A stretch of 31,361 nucleotides of DNA from UBA11524 sp964391995 (GCA_964391995.1 CAYMOM010000011.1:1-31361); one strand, 5' to 3'. Numbered from the stretch's first letter, positions 24,569 to 31,361 are shown. The notes: generated by a model not told the origin, from the sequence alone. Program-made: numbers and translations.

Positions 24569-24685
24569 CTAGTTCATTTCATAGAACATAGCCTCTGCGC
24601 GCTGGTTCAGGGCGTGGATGAACTGCTCCAGGCTGATGCTGCCTGCGGCGAGGCGGTCTGCCAGGAAGGATACTTCAAGCGGCAC
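24569..24685 (-). CDS. Possible small ORF or gene remnant (38 codons)
   Basis: In the 419-bp gap between tig and trxA one minus-strand frame reads from GTG 24685 to TAG 24569. It encodes an amphipathic peptide containing FLADRLAAGSISLEQF and ending MFYEMN. Its codon choice (GC-rich third positions) resembles the true genes around it. There is a stop just upstream in frame and no good ribosome site, so it may be the surviving 3' end of a lost gene. No family recognised. The rest of the gap, 24686-24778, shows nothing recognisable. Confidence 0.3.
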   Translation of the reverse strand: MPLEVSFLADRLAAGSISLEQFIHALNQRAEAMFYEMN

Positions 24686-24778
24686 TTTCGTTCACGGCAG
24701 GACAATTTTTCTATCAAAACGATTGATGGATGGGTTTTTCTGCGAAAAGAAGACGCGCGGCCTGCGCAGCTGTCCCGC

Positions 24779-24806
24779 AAAAAAGACAGAGCCGCTGAAG
24801 GCTCTG
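24779..24806 (-). terminator. Intrinsic terminator downstream of trxA
   Basis: On the minus strand CAGAGCC-TTCAGC-GGCTCTG is a perfect 7-bp stem followed by TC and six T. It lies about 50 bases after the trxA stop. A second small stem (AGAAGC-GCA-GCTTCT) lies between. Confidence 0.92.
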
Positions 24807-24857
24807 CCAGTTGCTTGTTCAGGGAGTATGAGAAGCTGCGCTTCTTGTGATACGGGG

Positions 24858-25175
24858 TTACAGGGCCTGGTTCACCATCTGTTCCAATTCGTCCTTGGGC
24901 ATGTAGCCGATGCGCTTGTCCACGGGCTGTCCGTCCTTGAAGAGGATCAGCGTGGGGATGGACATGACGCCGAACTTCTGCGCCAGGTCGGGACAGGAGT
25001 CCACGTCCACCTTGCCCACAATGAGGGAATCCTGCTTTTCGGCGGCAACTTCCTCCACCACCGGGGCCAGCATGCGGCACGGGCCGCACCAGGTGGCCCA
25101 AAAATCCACCAGCACAGGCTTGTCTGCCTGGGCGATAAAAGCGTCGAAGCTATCCTGCCTGATATCGGTTGCCAT
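24858..25175 (-). CDS. trxA: Thioredoxin
   Basis: A 105-residue classical cytoplasmic thioredoxin. The active site WCGPC has Cys30 and Cys33, and the cis-proline occurs in MSIPTLILF. It reduces protein disulfides using thioredoxin reductase, which is not encoded in this window. The start ATG follows AGGAGG at normal spacing. It is 12 bases downstream of the rseC-like gene and ends at a clear terminator, so the two form a small redox operon. Confidence 0.97.
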   Translation of the reverse strand: MATDIRQDSFDAFIAQADKPVLVDFWATWCGPCRMLAPVVEEVAAEKQDSLIVGKVDVDSCPDLAQKFGVMSIPTLILFKDGQPVDKRIGYMPKDELEQMVNQAL

Positions 25176-25187
25176 AAGAAAACCTCC

Positions 25188-25601
25188 TTATTCTTTCTGC
25201 ACTTTGGGGATGATTTCAATCAGCTGGGGTGTCCAGCGGGGGTCGCTTTTGCGCCGGCGCTCCGTCAGGCGGACAACCAGCAGCATGGCGCCAAGGCCTA
25301 TCAGCCCGCCCAGCACGGCGGCACCATCGCTGACGGCGGGAAACAGCGATGCGCCTGCCGCTGCGCCGCCCAGCAGGCCGGCAAGGGGCAGGCCATAGGC
25401 CATGGCGGCGGCCTGCACAACGGTGCCGGCAGGCATTTCCACCAGGGCGGCATCCCCCAGGCTGGCCTGGCCGGGCAAAAGAAGGGTGGTCACTTTCTGC
25501 CCGCCGCGGCAGGCATTGCACTTTTCGCAGTCGGCAGGCCTGCAGAAGGTGATCTCCAGCATGCCGCCGCGGATGGCGGTTACTTCTCCCATACGGGTCA
25601 T
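25188..25601 (-). CDS. RseC/MucC-type SoxR-reducing family membrane protein
   Basis: A protein of about 137 residues. An N-terminal cytoplasmic part carries four cysteines in the spacing C-x4-C-x2-C-x2-C (CRPADCEKCNACRGG, Cys20 to Cys31), followed by two membrane helices and a basic tail. This is the architecture of the RseC/MucC family, linked in proteobacteria to SoxR reduction and RNF-type electron transfer. ATG 25601 is preferred as start because GGGAG lies eight bases before it; in-frame ATGs at 25607 and 25616 are alternatives. It is co-transcribed with trxA. Family assignment is good; role in this organism is unknown. Confidence 0.85.
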   Translation of the reverse strand: MTRMGEVTAIRGGMLEITFCRPADCEKCNACRGGQKVTTLLLPGQASLGDAALVEMPAGTVVQAAAMAYGLPLAGLLGGAAAGASLFPAVSDGAAVLGGLIGLGAMLLVVRLTERRRKSDPRWTPQLIEIIPKVQKE

Positions 25602-25631
25602 GGTCATCGCTCCCATCTGGCTGATGGCACC

Positions 25632-25637
25632 ATTATA
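25632..25637 (-). promoter_or_regulatory. Extended -10 promoter box of rseC-like/trxA
   Basis: On the minus strand TGGTATAAT is a perfect extended -10 element about 31 bases before the chosen start codon. No good -35 hexamer is found at 16-18 bases, which is acceptable for extended -10 promoters. Confidence 0.6.
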
Positions 25638-25665
25638 CCACAGTTCTGCCGGAAGTGGTAGCCCA

Positions 25666-25680
25666 TGGGTATTGTACCCA
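25666..25680. repeat. Perfect dyad TGGGTA-ttg-TACCCA
   Basis: A 6-bp perfect inverted repeat with three bases between the arms. It lies between the spoIIIAH stop and the rseC-like promoter, centred about 38 bases upstream of the -10 box. It could be an operator, or a weak transcript end for the spoIIIA operon, although there is no T-run. Confidence 0.4.
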
Positions 25681-25700
25681 AAAGATTTTGCATTGAAACA

Positions 25701-26207
25701 TCATTCGCCGTCCCCGGCGGTGATCACTCGCACGCCGGACGGCTCCACCCCGGCATGGGCCTGGGCCAGGGTGAGCACCAGGGCGCTTTCCCCATCGGAC
25801 AGGGTGGATTTCTCCGTCACCAGGGTCACGCTGCCCTCGCCCACCACCGCCACGCAGGGGTATAGGCCGCTCTGGGTCAGGGCACCCTCCAGGGCCAGCT
25901 GCTTTTCCCGTGCGGCGATCAGCTGCTGCAGCTGCAGGGCGGCATCCTCCCTGGTGGCGGCGGAGAGGTCTTCCCGGTCGCACAGGGCCTGCAGGCTGGC
26001 GGTATCCGCCGCAAAGGCCGCCTCCTGCCGGGCGCGGAACTGGGCCAGCTTGCCTGCGGGCGCGGCGGAAACCGGCTCCACCGGCAGGCTGACCGTAGCG
26101 GCGGCATCCACCAAACGCTGGTTGGTAGCCAGCCAGCTGAAGGCCAGGGTCAGCAAAAGGCACAGCAGCAAAAGGACATTGCGATGCTTGCGGATAAAAG
26201 CCATCAT
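25701..26207 (-). CDS. spoIIIAH: Stage III sporulation protein AH
   Basis: A 168-residue protein with a cytoplasmic basic N-terminus, one membrane helix (about 8-26), a helical linker and a C-terminal ring-building domain (about 115-168). In B. subtilis it faces the intermembrane space and binds forespore SpoIIQ to form the mother cell-forespore channel. It is shorter than the B. subtilis protein (218 residues). It is the last spoIIIA gene, with its start overlapping the spoIIIAG stop by 4 bases. No spoIIQ is in the window. Confidence 0.88.
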   Translation of the reverse strand: MMAFIRKHRNVLLLLCLLLTLAFSWLATNQRLVDAAATVSLPVEPVSAAPAGKLAQFRARQEAAFAADTASLQALCDREDLSAATREDAALQLQQLIAAREKQLALEGALTQSGLYPCVAVVGEGSVTLVTEKSTLSDGESALVLTLAQAHAGVEPSGVRVITAGDGE

Positions 26208-26554
26208 GGTTCCAAACCTCCCAGCTTAAAAACTTCCACCTGCCCGGGCTCCAGGCCCAGCAGGGTGCACACGGCGCGGGTCAATTGCAGGCGGACGCCC
26301 ACATCGTCTGCGCCCTGGGCCACCACCACCGCGCCGCAGGGAACGGCGCCTTCCTCCTGGTAAAACACGGCGACCTCCACCTGGCCTGCACCGGACATGG
26401 CGGAGAGTACCCGGGCCAGGCGGCCTTCCTCCTCCGTTTGGGCAGAGGAACCCTCTACCAGGCCCAGGGCCAGGCACAGCAGAACGGAAACCCCCAGGGC
26501 CAGCAGCAGCCAGCCATCCTTCTGCAGGCGCTCCTTCAGGCGGAAAACAGGCAT
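26204..26554 (-). CDS. spoIIIAG: Stage III sporulation protein AG (short form)
   Basis: A 116-residue protein with one membrane helix (about 14-33) and a ring-building domain (about 43-112), recognised by GQVEVAVFY and CGAVVVAQGADD followed by AVCTLLG. In B. subtilis (229 residues) it forms the large ring of the channel and carries a beta-rich insertion between these two motifs. Here only about seven residues (QEEGAVP) lie between them, so the insertion is missing. ATG 26554 is used because GGAGG lies 8 bases ahead; it directly follows the spoIIIAF stop. An in-frame GTG at 26563 is less likely. Confidence 0.88.
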   Translation of the reverse strand: MPVFRLKERLQKDGWLLLALGVSVLLCLALGLVEGSSAQTEEEGRLARVLSAMSGAGQVEVAVFYQEEGAVPCGAVVVAQGADDVGVRLQLTRAVCTLLGLEPGQVEVFKLGGLEP

Positions 26555-26555
26555 G

Positions 26556-26786
26556 CTATTCACCTCCGGCGGAATAGCCCGTTTCCACCAGGGCGGTGGC
26601 AGGCCCCGGTGCCAGGGATGGCAGGTGCAGCAGCGCCAGCAGGCTGTCTGCCCAGCACAGGGTGAGCAGCAGGCCCAGCACCAGCGCGGCTGTGCGGCGC
26701 AGGCCGCCCTCCGGCAGCAGGGAAAGCACCAGGCCGCAGCACAGGGTCAGGGCAATGAAGGGGTGCAGCCAGTCCAAGAGAATCAC
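26556..26786 (-). CDS. spoIIIAF: Stage III sporulation protein AF (short form, membrane part only)
   Basis: A 76-residue protein consisting of two membrane helices (about 8-24 and 31-53) and a short tail. It is assigned by position between spoIIIAE and spoIIIAG and by the LDWL...LLPEGGLRR beginning, which resembles the family start. The B. subtilis protein is about 206 residues and has a soluble C-terminal ring-building-like domain that is absent here. The start is GTG 26786; a TTG at 26777 is also possible because AAGGTGAT sits six bases before it. Confidence 0.78.
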   Translation of the reverse strand: MILLDWLHPFIALTLCCGLVLSLLPEGGLRRTAALVLGLLLTLCWADSLLALLHLPSLAPGPATALVETGYSAGGE

Positions 26787-26790
26787 CTTC

Positions 26791-27912
26791 CTATCGCAGC
26801 ATCATGGTCATGCCGGAAACAGCCACCAGCTGGGCAATCAGGAGCAGAAACATGGCAGCGGTGCACAGCTGAATGATGAAAAGCAGCATCAGCACCCGGG
26901 AAAAATCGTGTATGCAGCAGGAAAGCGGGCCGTCCGATACAGGCTGAAGCAGTGCGGCAGCCAGCTTGTACATCAGTGCGGCAGCCAGGGTCTGGCACAG
27001 GGGCGCCATGGCCCAGGAGACCAGCAGCAGAAAGCCCGTTACCCCCAGGGCGCTTTGCACCAGCAGGGTTGCACCCACCAGGGTGTCCACCGTATCGGCA
27101 AACAGGCCGCCCACCACGGGGATCAGGTTATCCAGGGCATATTTGGCGGTGCGCAGGGTAATGCCGTCCACGGCGGCGGCGGTGACCCCGCGGGTAGCCA
27201 GCACGCCAATGAAAATGGTAAAGCACAGGCCCAGGGTCCAGGCGGCGGCCTGGTGGAACAATTCCCCCAGGCGGGACAGCCGCAGGCCCTCTCCCAGGTG
27301 GCAGAGCATGGTCATCACTGCAGCCATGGTGGCCAGCGGCAGGGTGATGTGGCGGATGAAGGCCGTCATGCTGCCGGCAGCAGCCACCACCGCCGGCTGC
27401 ATCAGCCCGGAGCCTGCACTGCCGCCCACGGCAGCCATCAGCGTCAGCAAAAGGGGAAACAGGCCCTGCATACCGGATGAGATTTTCTCCATGGCGGCAG
27501 TGCACAGGGCGGTGTGCTCAGCCAGATCCTGGGTGAGAAAAATGCAGACGATCAGGTAGCACACGGCCTTGCCAGCCTCGCCGCCCTGGCGGGTCAGCCT
27601 GCGCAGCATGCCCCAGAGCATGGCAGGCGCCATCAGCCGGGTCAGGCGCCACAGGCTGGCCTTGGCGGCGGAGAAAAGCTGGCTGGTCAGCAGGCTCATG
27701 GTCTGGTCGAAGGAAAGGCTCATCTCACCCCGGGCAATGGCGCCCACCGTGGCGGTGAAGCCGCCTGTGGCAGCAAGGGGGTCATCCTGGCGGAGCAGTT
27801 CCTCCAGAGCGGCGGTGTCCAGGCCCTCCACCACCTGGGTGATGGATTCCGTCAGGGATTCCGCACCGGCGGACAGAGGGAGAAGGAGCAGCAGCAGGCA
27901 CAAAAGCCTCAT
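26791..27912 (-). CDS. spoIIIAE: Stage III sporulation protein AE
   Basis: A 373-residue polytopic membrane protein with a signal peptide (hydrophobic 3-17) and a long N-terminal extracytoplasmic part. About seven membrane helices follow, with conserved-looking stretches such as RLMAPAMLWGMLRR, VGGLFADTVDTLVGATLL and GVTGFLLLVSWAMAPL. It is the largest membrane component of the SpoIIIA complex. Its start overlaps the spoIIIAD stop by ATGA, and it is close to full length compared with B. subtilis (about 399). Confidence 0.94.
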   Translation of the reverse strand: MRLLCLLLLLLPLSAGAESLTESITQVVEGLDTAALEELLRQDDPLAATGGFTATVGAIARGEMSLSFDQTMSLLTSQLFSAAKASLWRLTRLMAPAMLWGMLRRLTRQGGEAGKAVCYLIVCIFLTQDLAEHTALCTAAMEKISSGMQGLFPLLLTLMAAVGGSAGSGLMQPAVVAAAGSMTAFIRHITLPLATMAAVMTMLCHLGEGLRLSRLGELFHQAAAWTLGLCFTIFIGVLATRGVTAAAVDGITLRTAKYALDNLIPVVGGLFADTVDTLVGATLLVQSALGVTGFLLLVSWAMAPLCQTLAAALMYKLAAALLQPVSDGPLSCCIHDFSRVLMLLFIIQLCTAAMFLLLIAQLVAVSGMTMMLR

Positions 27913-28295
27913 GGCGCCAGGGCGAACAGGTGGGCCAGAAGGGTCTGCATGGCGGGCAGCGCCAGGGCGAGCAGCATCACCCGGCCGACCAGCTCGGCCT
28001 TCATGCCCAGGCCTTCCTCTCCGGCGTCCCGGCAGGTCTGGGCGGCAAAGTCCATCAAAAGGCTGATGCCAGCCACCTTCAGCAGCTGGGAAAGGTAGCT
28101 GCTTTTCACGCCGCCCAGTTCTGCCATGCCGGTGATGCCGCCCACAACCTGGGCCACCATGGGCAGCGCCAGGGTGAGAAGAAGCGCCCCGGCTGCCAGG
28201 GCGGCGGCTAACCCCATTTCCGGCCTGGCGCGGCGCAAAAGCAGCACCATCACCGCCGAGGCCACCGAAAAACCCGCCATCCGCAGGACGTTCAT
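27909..28295 (-). CDS. spoIIIAD: Stage III sporulation protein AD
   Basis: A 128-residue protein with four predicted membrane helices, matching the SpoIIIAC/AD family in size and layout. The start ATG has GGGAGG six bases before it. The gap to spoIIIAC is 11 bases and the end overlaps spoIIIAE. It is a membrane component of the mother-cell channel complex needed for late forespore gene expression. Confidence 0.93.
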   Translation of the reverse strand: MNVLRMAGFSVASAVMVLLLRRARPEMGLAAALAAGALLLTLALPMVAQVVGGITGMAELGGVKSSYLSQLLKVAGISLLMDFAAQTCRDAGEEGLGMKAELVGRVMLLALALPAMQTLLAHLFALAP

Positions 28296-28306
28296 GCCAG
28301 GCCTCC

Positions 28307-28504
28307 CTAATACAGCTGAAATATGCTCCGCACGCTGGTGAACAGCTCGGACAGCAGGCCGATGACCATCATCAGCACAATGGCCAGGCCTGCCACGGTG
28401 GACAGGGTGGCCAGCTCCTCCCGGCCGGAGCGCTTCAGGATGGCGGCGACCACCGTGGTCAGCACGCCCACGCCGGCAATCTGAAACAGCAGCTCAATCT
28501 GCAT
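28307..28504 (-). CDS. spoIIIAC: Stage III sporulation protein AC
   Basis: A 65-residue protein with two membrane helices, essentially the family's full length, containing GVGVLTTVVAAILKRSGREE followed by a second helix. The start ATG lies behind AAGGAG, which overlaps the spoIIIAB stop codon, so the genes are translationally linked. Confidence 0.93.
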   Translation of the reverse strand: MQIELLFQIAGVGVLTTVVAAILKRSGREELATLSTVAGLAIVLMMVIGLLSELFTSVRSIFQLY

Positions 28505-28517
28505 GGAAAACAGCTCC

Positions 28518-28997
28518 TTAAAGCATCAGTAGGGTCAGGCAGCCGCCGCAGGCCCAGCCCAGGGTGCGCCACATGCGGGCATCCTGCCGGGCTTTTTCCC
28601 GGGCGGACTGCGCCAGAAGCGCCAGTTCCTCCGCCGCCTGCCGGGCGCACAGCACACGGCTTTCCAGGCTGCCCCGGGAAAGGCCTGCCATCAGCCGGGA
28701 AAGCGCCGGGCCTTCCGCGCCCTGCGGTGTGTACAGCTGGGGAAGGGAGGAGAGCGGCTCCTGCTGCAGCCCGCGGGCCAGCCGGCGCAGCAGCGCATCG
28801 CAGGGGGTGTCCTCCGTGGCGCACTGGGTGAAGGCCTCCGGCAGGGAAAGACCCTCCTGCAGCAAAAGGCACAGGTGCTGCAGCATTACCTGCCAGCGGG
28901 CAAGGGCGGCACTTTCCTGCCGGATGCGCCCGGCCTGGCGCAGGCCCAGCACGCCGCACAGCATGCCAGCCATAAGGGCAAGCAGCAGCCGGATCAT
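28518..28997 (-). CDS. spoIIIAB: Stage III sporulation protein AB
   Basis: A 159-residue protein with an N-terminal membrane helix (about 2-19), a soluble helical domain and a second C-terminal helix (about 143-159). This resembles the family and, distantly, GspF-like inner-membrane proteins of secretion systems. ATG 28997 overlaps the spoIIIAA stop by ATGA. A longer frame to 29246 lies within spoIIIAA in another frame and is rejected. Confidence 0.92.
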   Translation of the reverse strand: MIRLLLALMAGMLCGVLGLRQAGRIRQESAALARWQVMLQHLCLLLQEGLSLPEAFTQCATEDTPCDALLRRLARGLQQEPLSSLPQLYTPQGAEGPALSRLMAGLSRGSLESRVLCARQAAEELALLAQSAREKARQDARMWRTLGWACGGCLTLLML

Positions 28998-29863
28998 GGC
29001 TGAACGGGACTGCCGGCGCGGTCGTACAGGGCAGCAACCTTGCCGCCGCCCTCCGGGGAGAGAACGGCATAGCGCTGGAATGCCCGCCGGGACATCAGCG
29101 CCGCCATGGCAGGCCGGTTGGCAACCTCCGCCAGACTGGCGCCGTGGCAGCTGGCGATGACGGAGGCACCGCAGGCCATGGCGTCCAGCAGGGCGGCGGC
29201 ATCCTCCGGGCCGGAAAGCTCGTCTGTCACAATCACCTGGGGGCACATGGAGCGCACCAGCCAGGCCACCGCCTGGGGTTTGGGGCAGCCGTCCAGCACA
29301 TCGCAGCTTTCGCCCACATCCAGCTGGGGAACGCCCCGGACGCAGGCAGCCAGCTCGCCCCGCTCGTCAATCACCGCCACCTGCCTGGGTGATCTGCCGG
29401 AGGCAAGCAGCCGGGCTAGATCCCGCAGGAGGGTGGTTTTGCCGGAGCCGGGCGGGCCGATCAGCAGCAGGTTCTCCCAGTGGGGGAGCAGCCCCCGGGC
29501 GCAGCCGGACCACTGACCGGCAATGCGAATGCACAGGGAGGCCACGTCCCGCAGGCCTCTGGGGGTCACATGACCGCAAAGCCCCATGCGGTGCCCGCCC
29601 CGCAGGGTGATGAACCCCTGGCGGGTTTCCTCGCCCCTGGCGTGGAGGCTGTGCTCGGAAAGCGCCTCCGTCAGCGCCTCCACCTGGGACTGATCCGGCT
29701 GCCAGGGGAGAAACGCCGTACGGCTGGCTGTGCAGAACACTGTTTCCCTGTCTGCACGGATGCGAATCTCCCGCAGCTCGCCCGGGAGCAGCAGCTCCAT
29801 TTCGTCCCGGATGGCGGGCGGAAAACAGGGGGACAGGAATGCCTTGGTTTCCTCCCAGTTCAT
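28994..29863 (-). CDS. spoIIIAA: Stage III sporulation protein AA, secretion-type ATPase
   Basis: A 289-residue cytoplasmic ATPase thought to power the SpoIIIA channel. Walker A is GPPGSGKT (136-143), Walker B is VIVTDE (210-215), and the N-terminal part has the RIRADRE motif (34-40) and LRGGHRMGLCGHV. Length is close to that of B. subtilis (307). The start ATG lies behind AAGGAGG with a 6-base gap, 14 bases after the L,D-transpeptidase stop, so the two are in one operon. Confidence 0.95.
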   Translation of the reverse strand: MNWEETKAFLSPCFPPAIRDEMELLLPGELREIRIRADRETVFCTASRTAFLPWQPDQSQVEALTEALSEHSLHARGEETRQGFITLRGGHRMGLCGHVTPRGLRDVASLCIRIAGQWSGCARGLLPHWENLLLIGPPGSGKTTLLRDLARLLASGRSPRQVAVIDERGELAACVRGVPQLDVGESCDVLDGCPKPQAVAWLVRSMCPQVIVTDELSGPEDAAALLDAMACGASVIASCHGASLAEVANRPAMAALMSRRAFQRYAVLSPEGGGKVAALYDRAGSPVQP

Positions 29864-29877
29864 GGAATGCCTCCTTC

Positions 29878-30513
29878 TTATTCAAACAGCGTAAGCCCCA
29901 TAGCCTGATACAGCGCCCAGTCCACATGGCCGGGCGGAAGGCCGAAAGCCTTGCGGGCGGCGGCAACAGCCTTTTCGGTGGCGGTGCCGTAAATGCCATC
30001 GGGCCAGCCGTGATAGTACCCCAGGGCCAGCAGCTTGCCCTGTACGGCACGCACCATGCTGCTGCGGTCGCCGCTGCGCAGGGGACGAAGGCTGGTGCCC
30101 AGCTCCCCATACGGGCCGCAGACAATCACCACCCGGGTGCCGTTGGGTACCAGGGCGTAAAGCTCCTCGGCGTCCTTCACCCGCATGCGGATGCACCCGT
30201 GGCTGGCGTTGGCGCCGATGGTTTCCGGCTTGTTGGTGCCGTGAATGCCATAATGGCCCCAGGGCACGTTCAGCCCCAAAAAGCAGGTGCCGAAGCCGCC
30301 CATTTTCCCGCTAAACCGGCTGCTGATGGCAAACACCCCCAGGGGTGTGGGCGTGTCCCATGCGCCGGTGGCTACAGGGTATTGCTTCACCTGGGCATCG
30401 CCCTGGAACAGGGTCAGGGTTTTTGCTTCCACATCGATGAAGATCTCATAGACTCCTTCACCCAGGGCAGGCGGACACAGGAGAAGCGCCAGCACCAGCA
30501 CAAGTCCTTTCAC
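29878..30513 (-). CDS. Secreted L,D-transpeptidase (YkuD) with peptidoglycan-binding domain
   Basis: A 211-residue protein with a signal peptide (about 1-18) and a YkuD catalytic domain (about 22-132). The active-site motif is HGTNKP (91-96) and SHGCIRM (104-110, nucleophile Cys107). A PG_binding_1 repeat follows (about 148-208, with GYYHGWPDGIYG). It forms or exchanges 3-3 cross-links in peptidoglycan. GTG 30513 is chosen because GGAGG lies seven bases before it, giving MKGLVLVLALLL; ATG 30528 lacks a ribosome site. It is the first gene of the spoIIIA operon and has a SigE-type promoter, so expression in the sporulating mother cell, with a role in spore wall or cortex, is likely but inferred. 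Confidence 0.93.
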   Translation of the reverse strand: MKGLVLVLALLLCPPALGEGVYEIFIDVEAKTLTLFQGDAQVKQYPVATGAWDTPTPLGVFAISSRFSGKMGGFGTCFLGLNVPWGHYGIHGTNKPETIGANASHGCIRMRVKDAEELYALVPNGTRVVIVCGPYGELGTSLRPLRSGDRSSMVRAVQGKLLALGYYHGWPDGIYGTATEKAVAAARKAFGLPPGHVDWALYQAMGLTLFE

Positions 30514-30541
30514 CCCACCGCCTCCCATCTTCCGTGCTGTG

Positions 30542-30570
30542 AATGTATGCAGGCCGGGCGGCTGTTATGA
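30542..30570 (-). promoter_or_regulatory. SigE-type sporulation promoter of ldt-spoIIIA operon
   Basis: On the minus strand CATACATT (30542-30549) fully matches the SigE -10 consensus CATACAnT. TCATAAC (30564-30570) matches the -35 consensus KMATATT at 5 of 7 positions, with 14 bases between. The predicted start of transcription leaves about 22 bases before GTG 30513, just enough for the ribosome site. Confidence 0.68.
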
Positions 30571-30600
30571 CCAAAATATTTCCCGCGGCGGCACAGTGTA

Positions 30601-30628
30601 TTGAAAAATCGGGCAAATGTGGTATAAT
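30601..30628 (+). promoter_or_regulatory. SigA-type promoter of the 5'-nucleotidase-family gene
   Basis: TTGAAA (30601-30606) and a perfect TATAAT (30623-30628) are 16 bases apart, with an extended -10 TGG. The start codon is 49 bases downstream of the -10 box. It diverges from the SigE-type promoter 30 bases to the left. Confidence 0.85.
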
Positions 30629-30676
30629 GAGGCCAGGTTCCCACAAATCATATTCAGATTAAGGGAGGAAACAGAA

Positions 30677-31361
30677 ATGAAGAAGCTCTTTGCGCTGCTC
30701 CTGACCCTGGCGATGCTGCTGACCTGCACCGCCTTTGCCGAGGAGGCAGCTGCACCTGCCCTGACCAAGGACCTGGTGATTCTCTTCACCAGCGATGCCC
30801 ACTGCGGCATTGACCAGGGCTGGGGCTATGCCGGCGTGGCGGCTGTCCGCGATGCGCTGGCCAAGGACAACCATGTGGTGCTAGTGGACAACGGCGATGC
30901 CATCCAGGGCGAGCCTGTTGGCACCATGACCACCGGCGAGGCCATTATCGACCTGATGAACGCTGTGGGCTACGACATTGCTACCCCCGGCAACCATGAG
31001 TTCGACTATGGCATGGATCGCTTCCTGGAGCTGGCGGAGAAGGCCAACTTCCCCTACATCAGCGCCAACTTCAACAAGAACGGCGAAACCGTGTTCCAGC
31101 CCTATGTCATCAAGGAGTTCGATGGCGTGAAGGTGGCCTTCGTGGGCATTTCCACCCCCAAGACCCTGACCTCCTCCACCCCCAAGTACTTCATGGACGA
31201 TGAGGGCAACTTCATCTACGGCTTCATGCAGGACGAAACCGGCGAGAAGCTCTACGCTGCCGTGCAGACTGCTGTGGATGCTGCCCGTGCGGAAGGCGCT
31301 GCCTATGTTATCGCCATGGCCCACACCGGCAACGAGTCCTCTGCCAGCCCCTGGCGGTATG
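30677..31361 (+). CDS. Secreted 5'-nucleotidase/UshA-family metallophosphoesterase (partial, C-terminus outside window)
   Basis: The first 228 codons are present. A signal peptide (MKKLFALLLTLAMLLTCTAFA, likely cleaved after AFA) is followed by a calcineurin-like metallophosphoesterase domain. Metal ligands are visible in LFTSDAHCG, VLVDNGDAIQG and TPGNHEFDYG, the usual D-x-H, GD and GNHE blocks; the later AMAHTGNE supplies another His. The family releases phosphate from nucleotides or related compounds outside the cell. The start ATG follows GGGAGG with an 8-base gap. The C-terminal nucleotide-binding domain cannot be seen, so substrate is open. Confidence 0.92.
   Translation, partial: MKKLFALLLTLAMLLTCTAFAEEAAAPALTKDLVILFTSDAHCGIDQGWGYAGVAAVRDALAKDNHVVLVDNGDAIQGEPVGTMTTGEAIIDLMNAVGYDIATPGNHEFDYGMDRFLELAEKANFPYISANFNKNGETVFQPYVIKEFDGVKVAFVGISTPKTLTSSTPKYFMDDEGNFIYGFMQDETGEKLYAAVQTAVDAARAEGAAYVIAMAHTGNESSASPWRY

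Noticed and set aside
1..31361. CRISPR arrays, insertion sequences or prophage genes
   Set aside because: No regularly spaced direct repeats, transposase or phage-like genes were seen; the window reads as core genes plus one exopolysaccharide operon.

Overview
The window suggests a GC-rich, endospore-forming, Gram-positive bacterium of the Clostridia. It has a complete spoIIIA operon, forespore-type LonB next to LonA and EngB, and the tig/clpP/clpX group. Shine-Dalgarno sites are strong (GGAGG) throughout and the vegetative promoters are of the SigA type. A more precise placement (for example Christensenellales-like) is only a guess.

Region 1 (1-15647, minus strand) is one long exopolysaccharide operon of at least nine genes, read from about 15690 leftwards and running off the window. 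Its core matches the B. subtilis ydaJKLMN / Listeria pss type of c-di-GMP-controlled exopolysaccharide machinery. The core consists of a GH8-like hydrolase, a degenerate GGDEF receptor that keeps the I-site RxxD, a DUF2334 (YdaL-like) protein, a BcsA-like family 2 glycosyltransferase and a BcsB-like partner. Added to this core are an MBOAT acyltransferase with an SGNH-domain partner (an AlgI/AlgJ-like O-acylation module) and two unrecognised polytopic membrane proteins. Unusual features are a thioredoxin domain fused to the GH8 domain, three LamG-like domains fused to the SGNH protein, and one membrane protein that looks like an internally doubled version of the other. The likely product is an O-acylated, surface-exposed polymer made when c-di-GMP is high.

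Region 2 (15648-15977) is an AT-rich divergent intergenic region. It carries the exopolysaccharide promoter, with a perfect 9-bp inverted repeat placed around its -35 box, and several more short dyads.

Region 3 (15978-24857) is protein quality control and translation. Reading rightwards are lonB, lon (own promoter and a structured leader), engB and tRNA-Arg(CCT). A bidirectional terminator then separates these from clpX, clpP and tig, which read leftwards. Between tig and trxA lies a mostly non-coding 419-bp stretch with the tig promoter, a possible gene remnant and the trxA terminator.

Region 4 (24858-30570, minus strand) contains rseC-like and trxA (redox pair, own promoter), and upstream of them a sporulation operon: an L,D-transpeptidase gene followed by spoIIIAA to spoIIIAH, apparently read from a SigE-type promoter. 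SpoIIIAF and SpoIIIAG are much shorter than their B. subtilis counterparts. Region 5 is a divergently read, secreted 5'-nucleotidase-family gene cut by the right edge.
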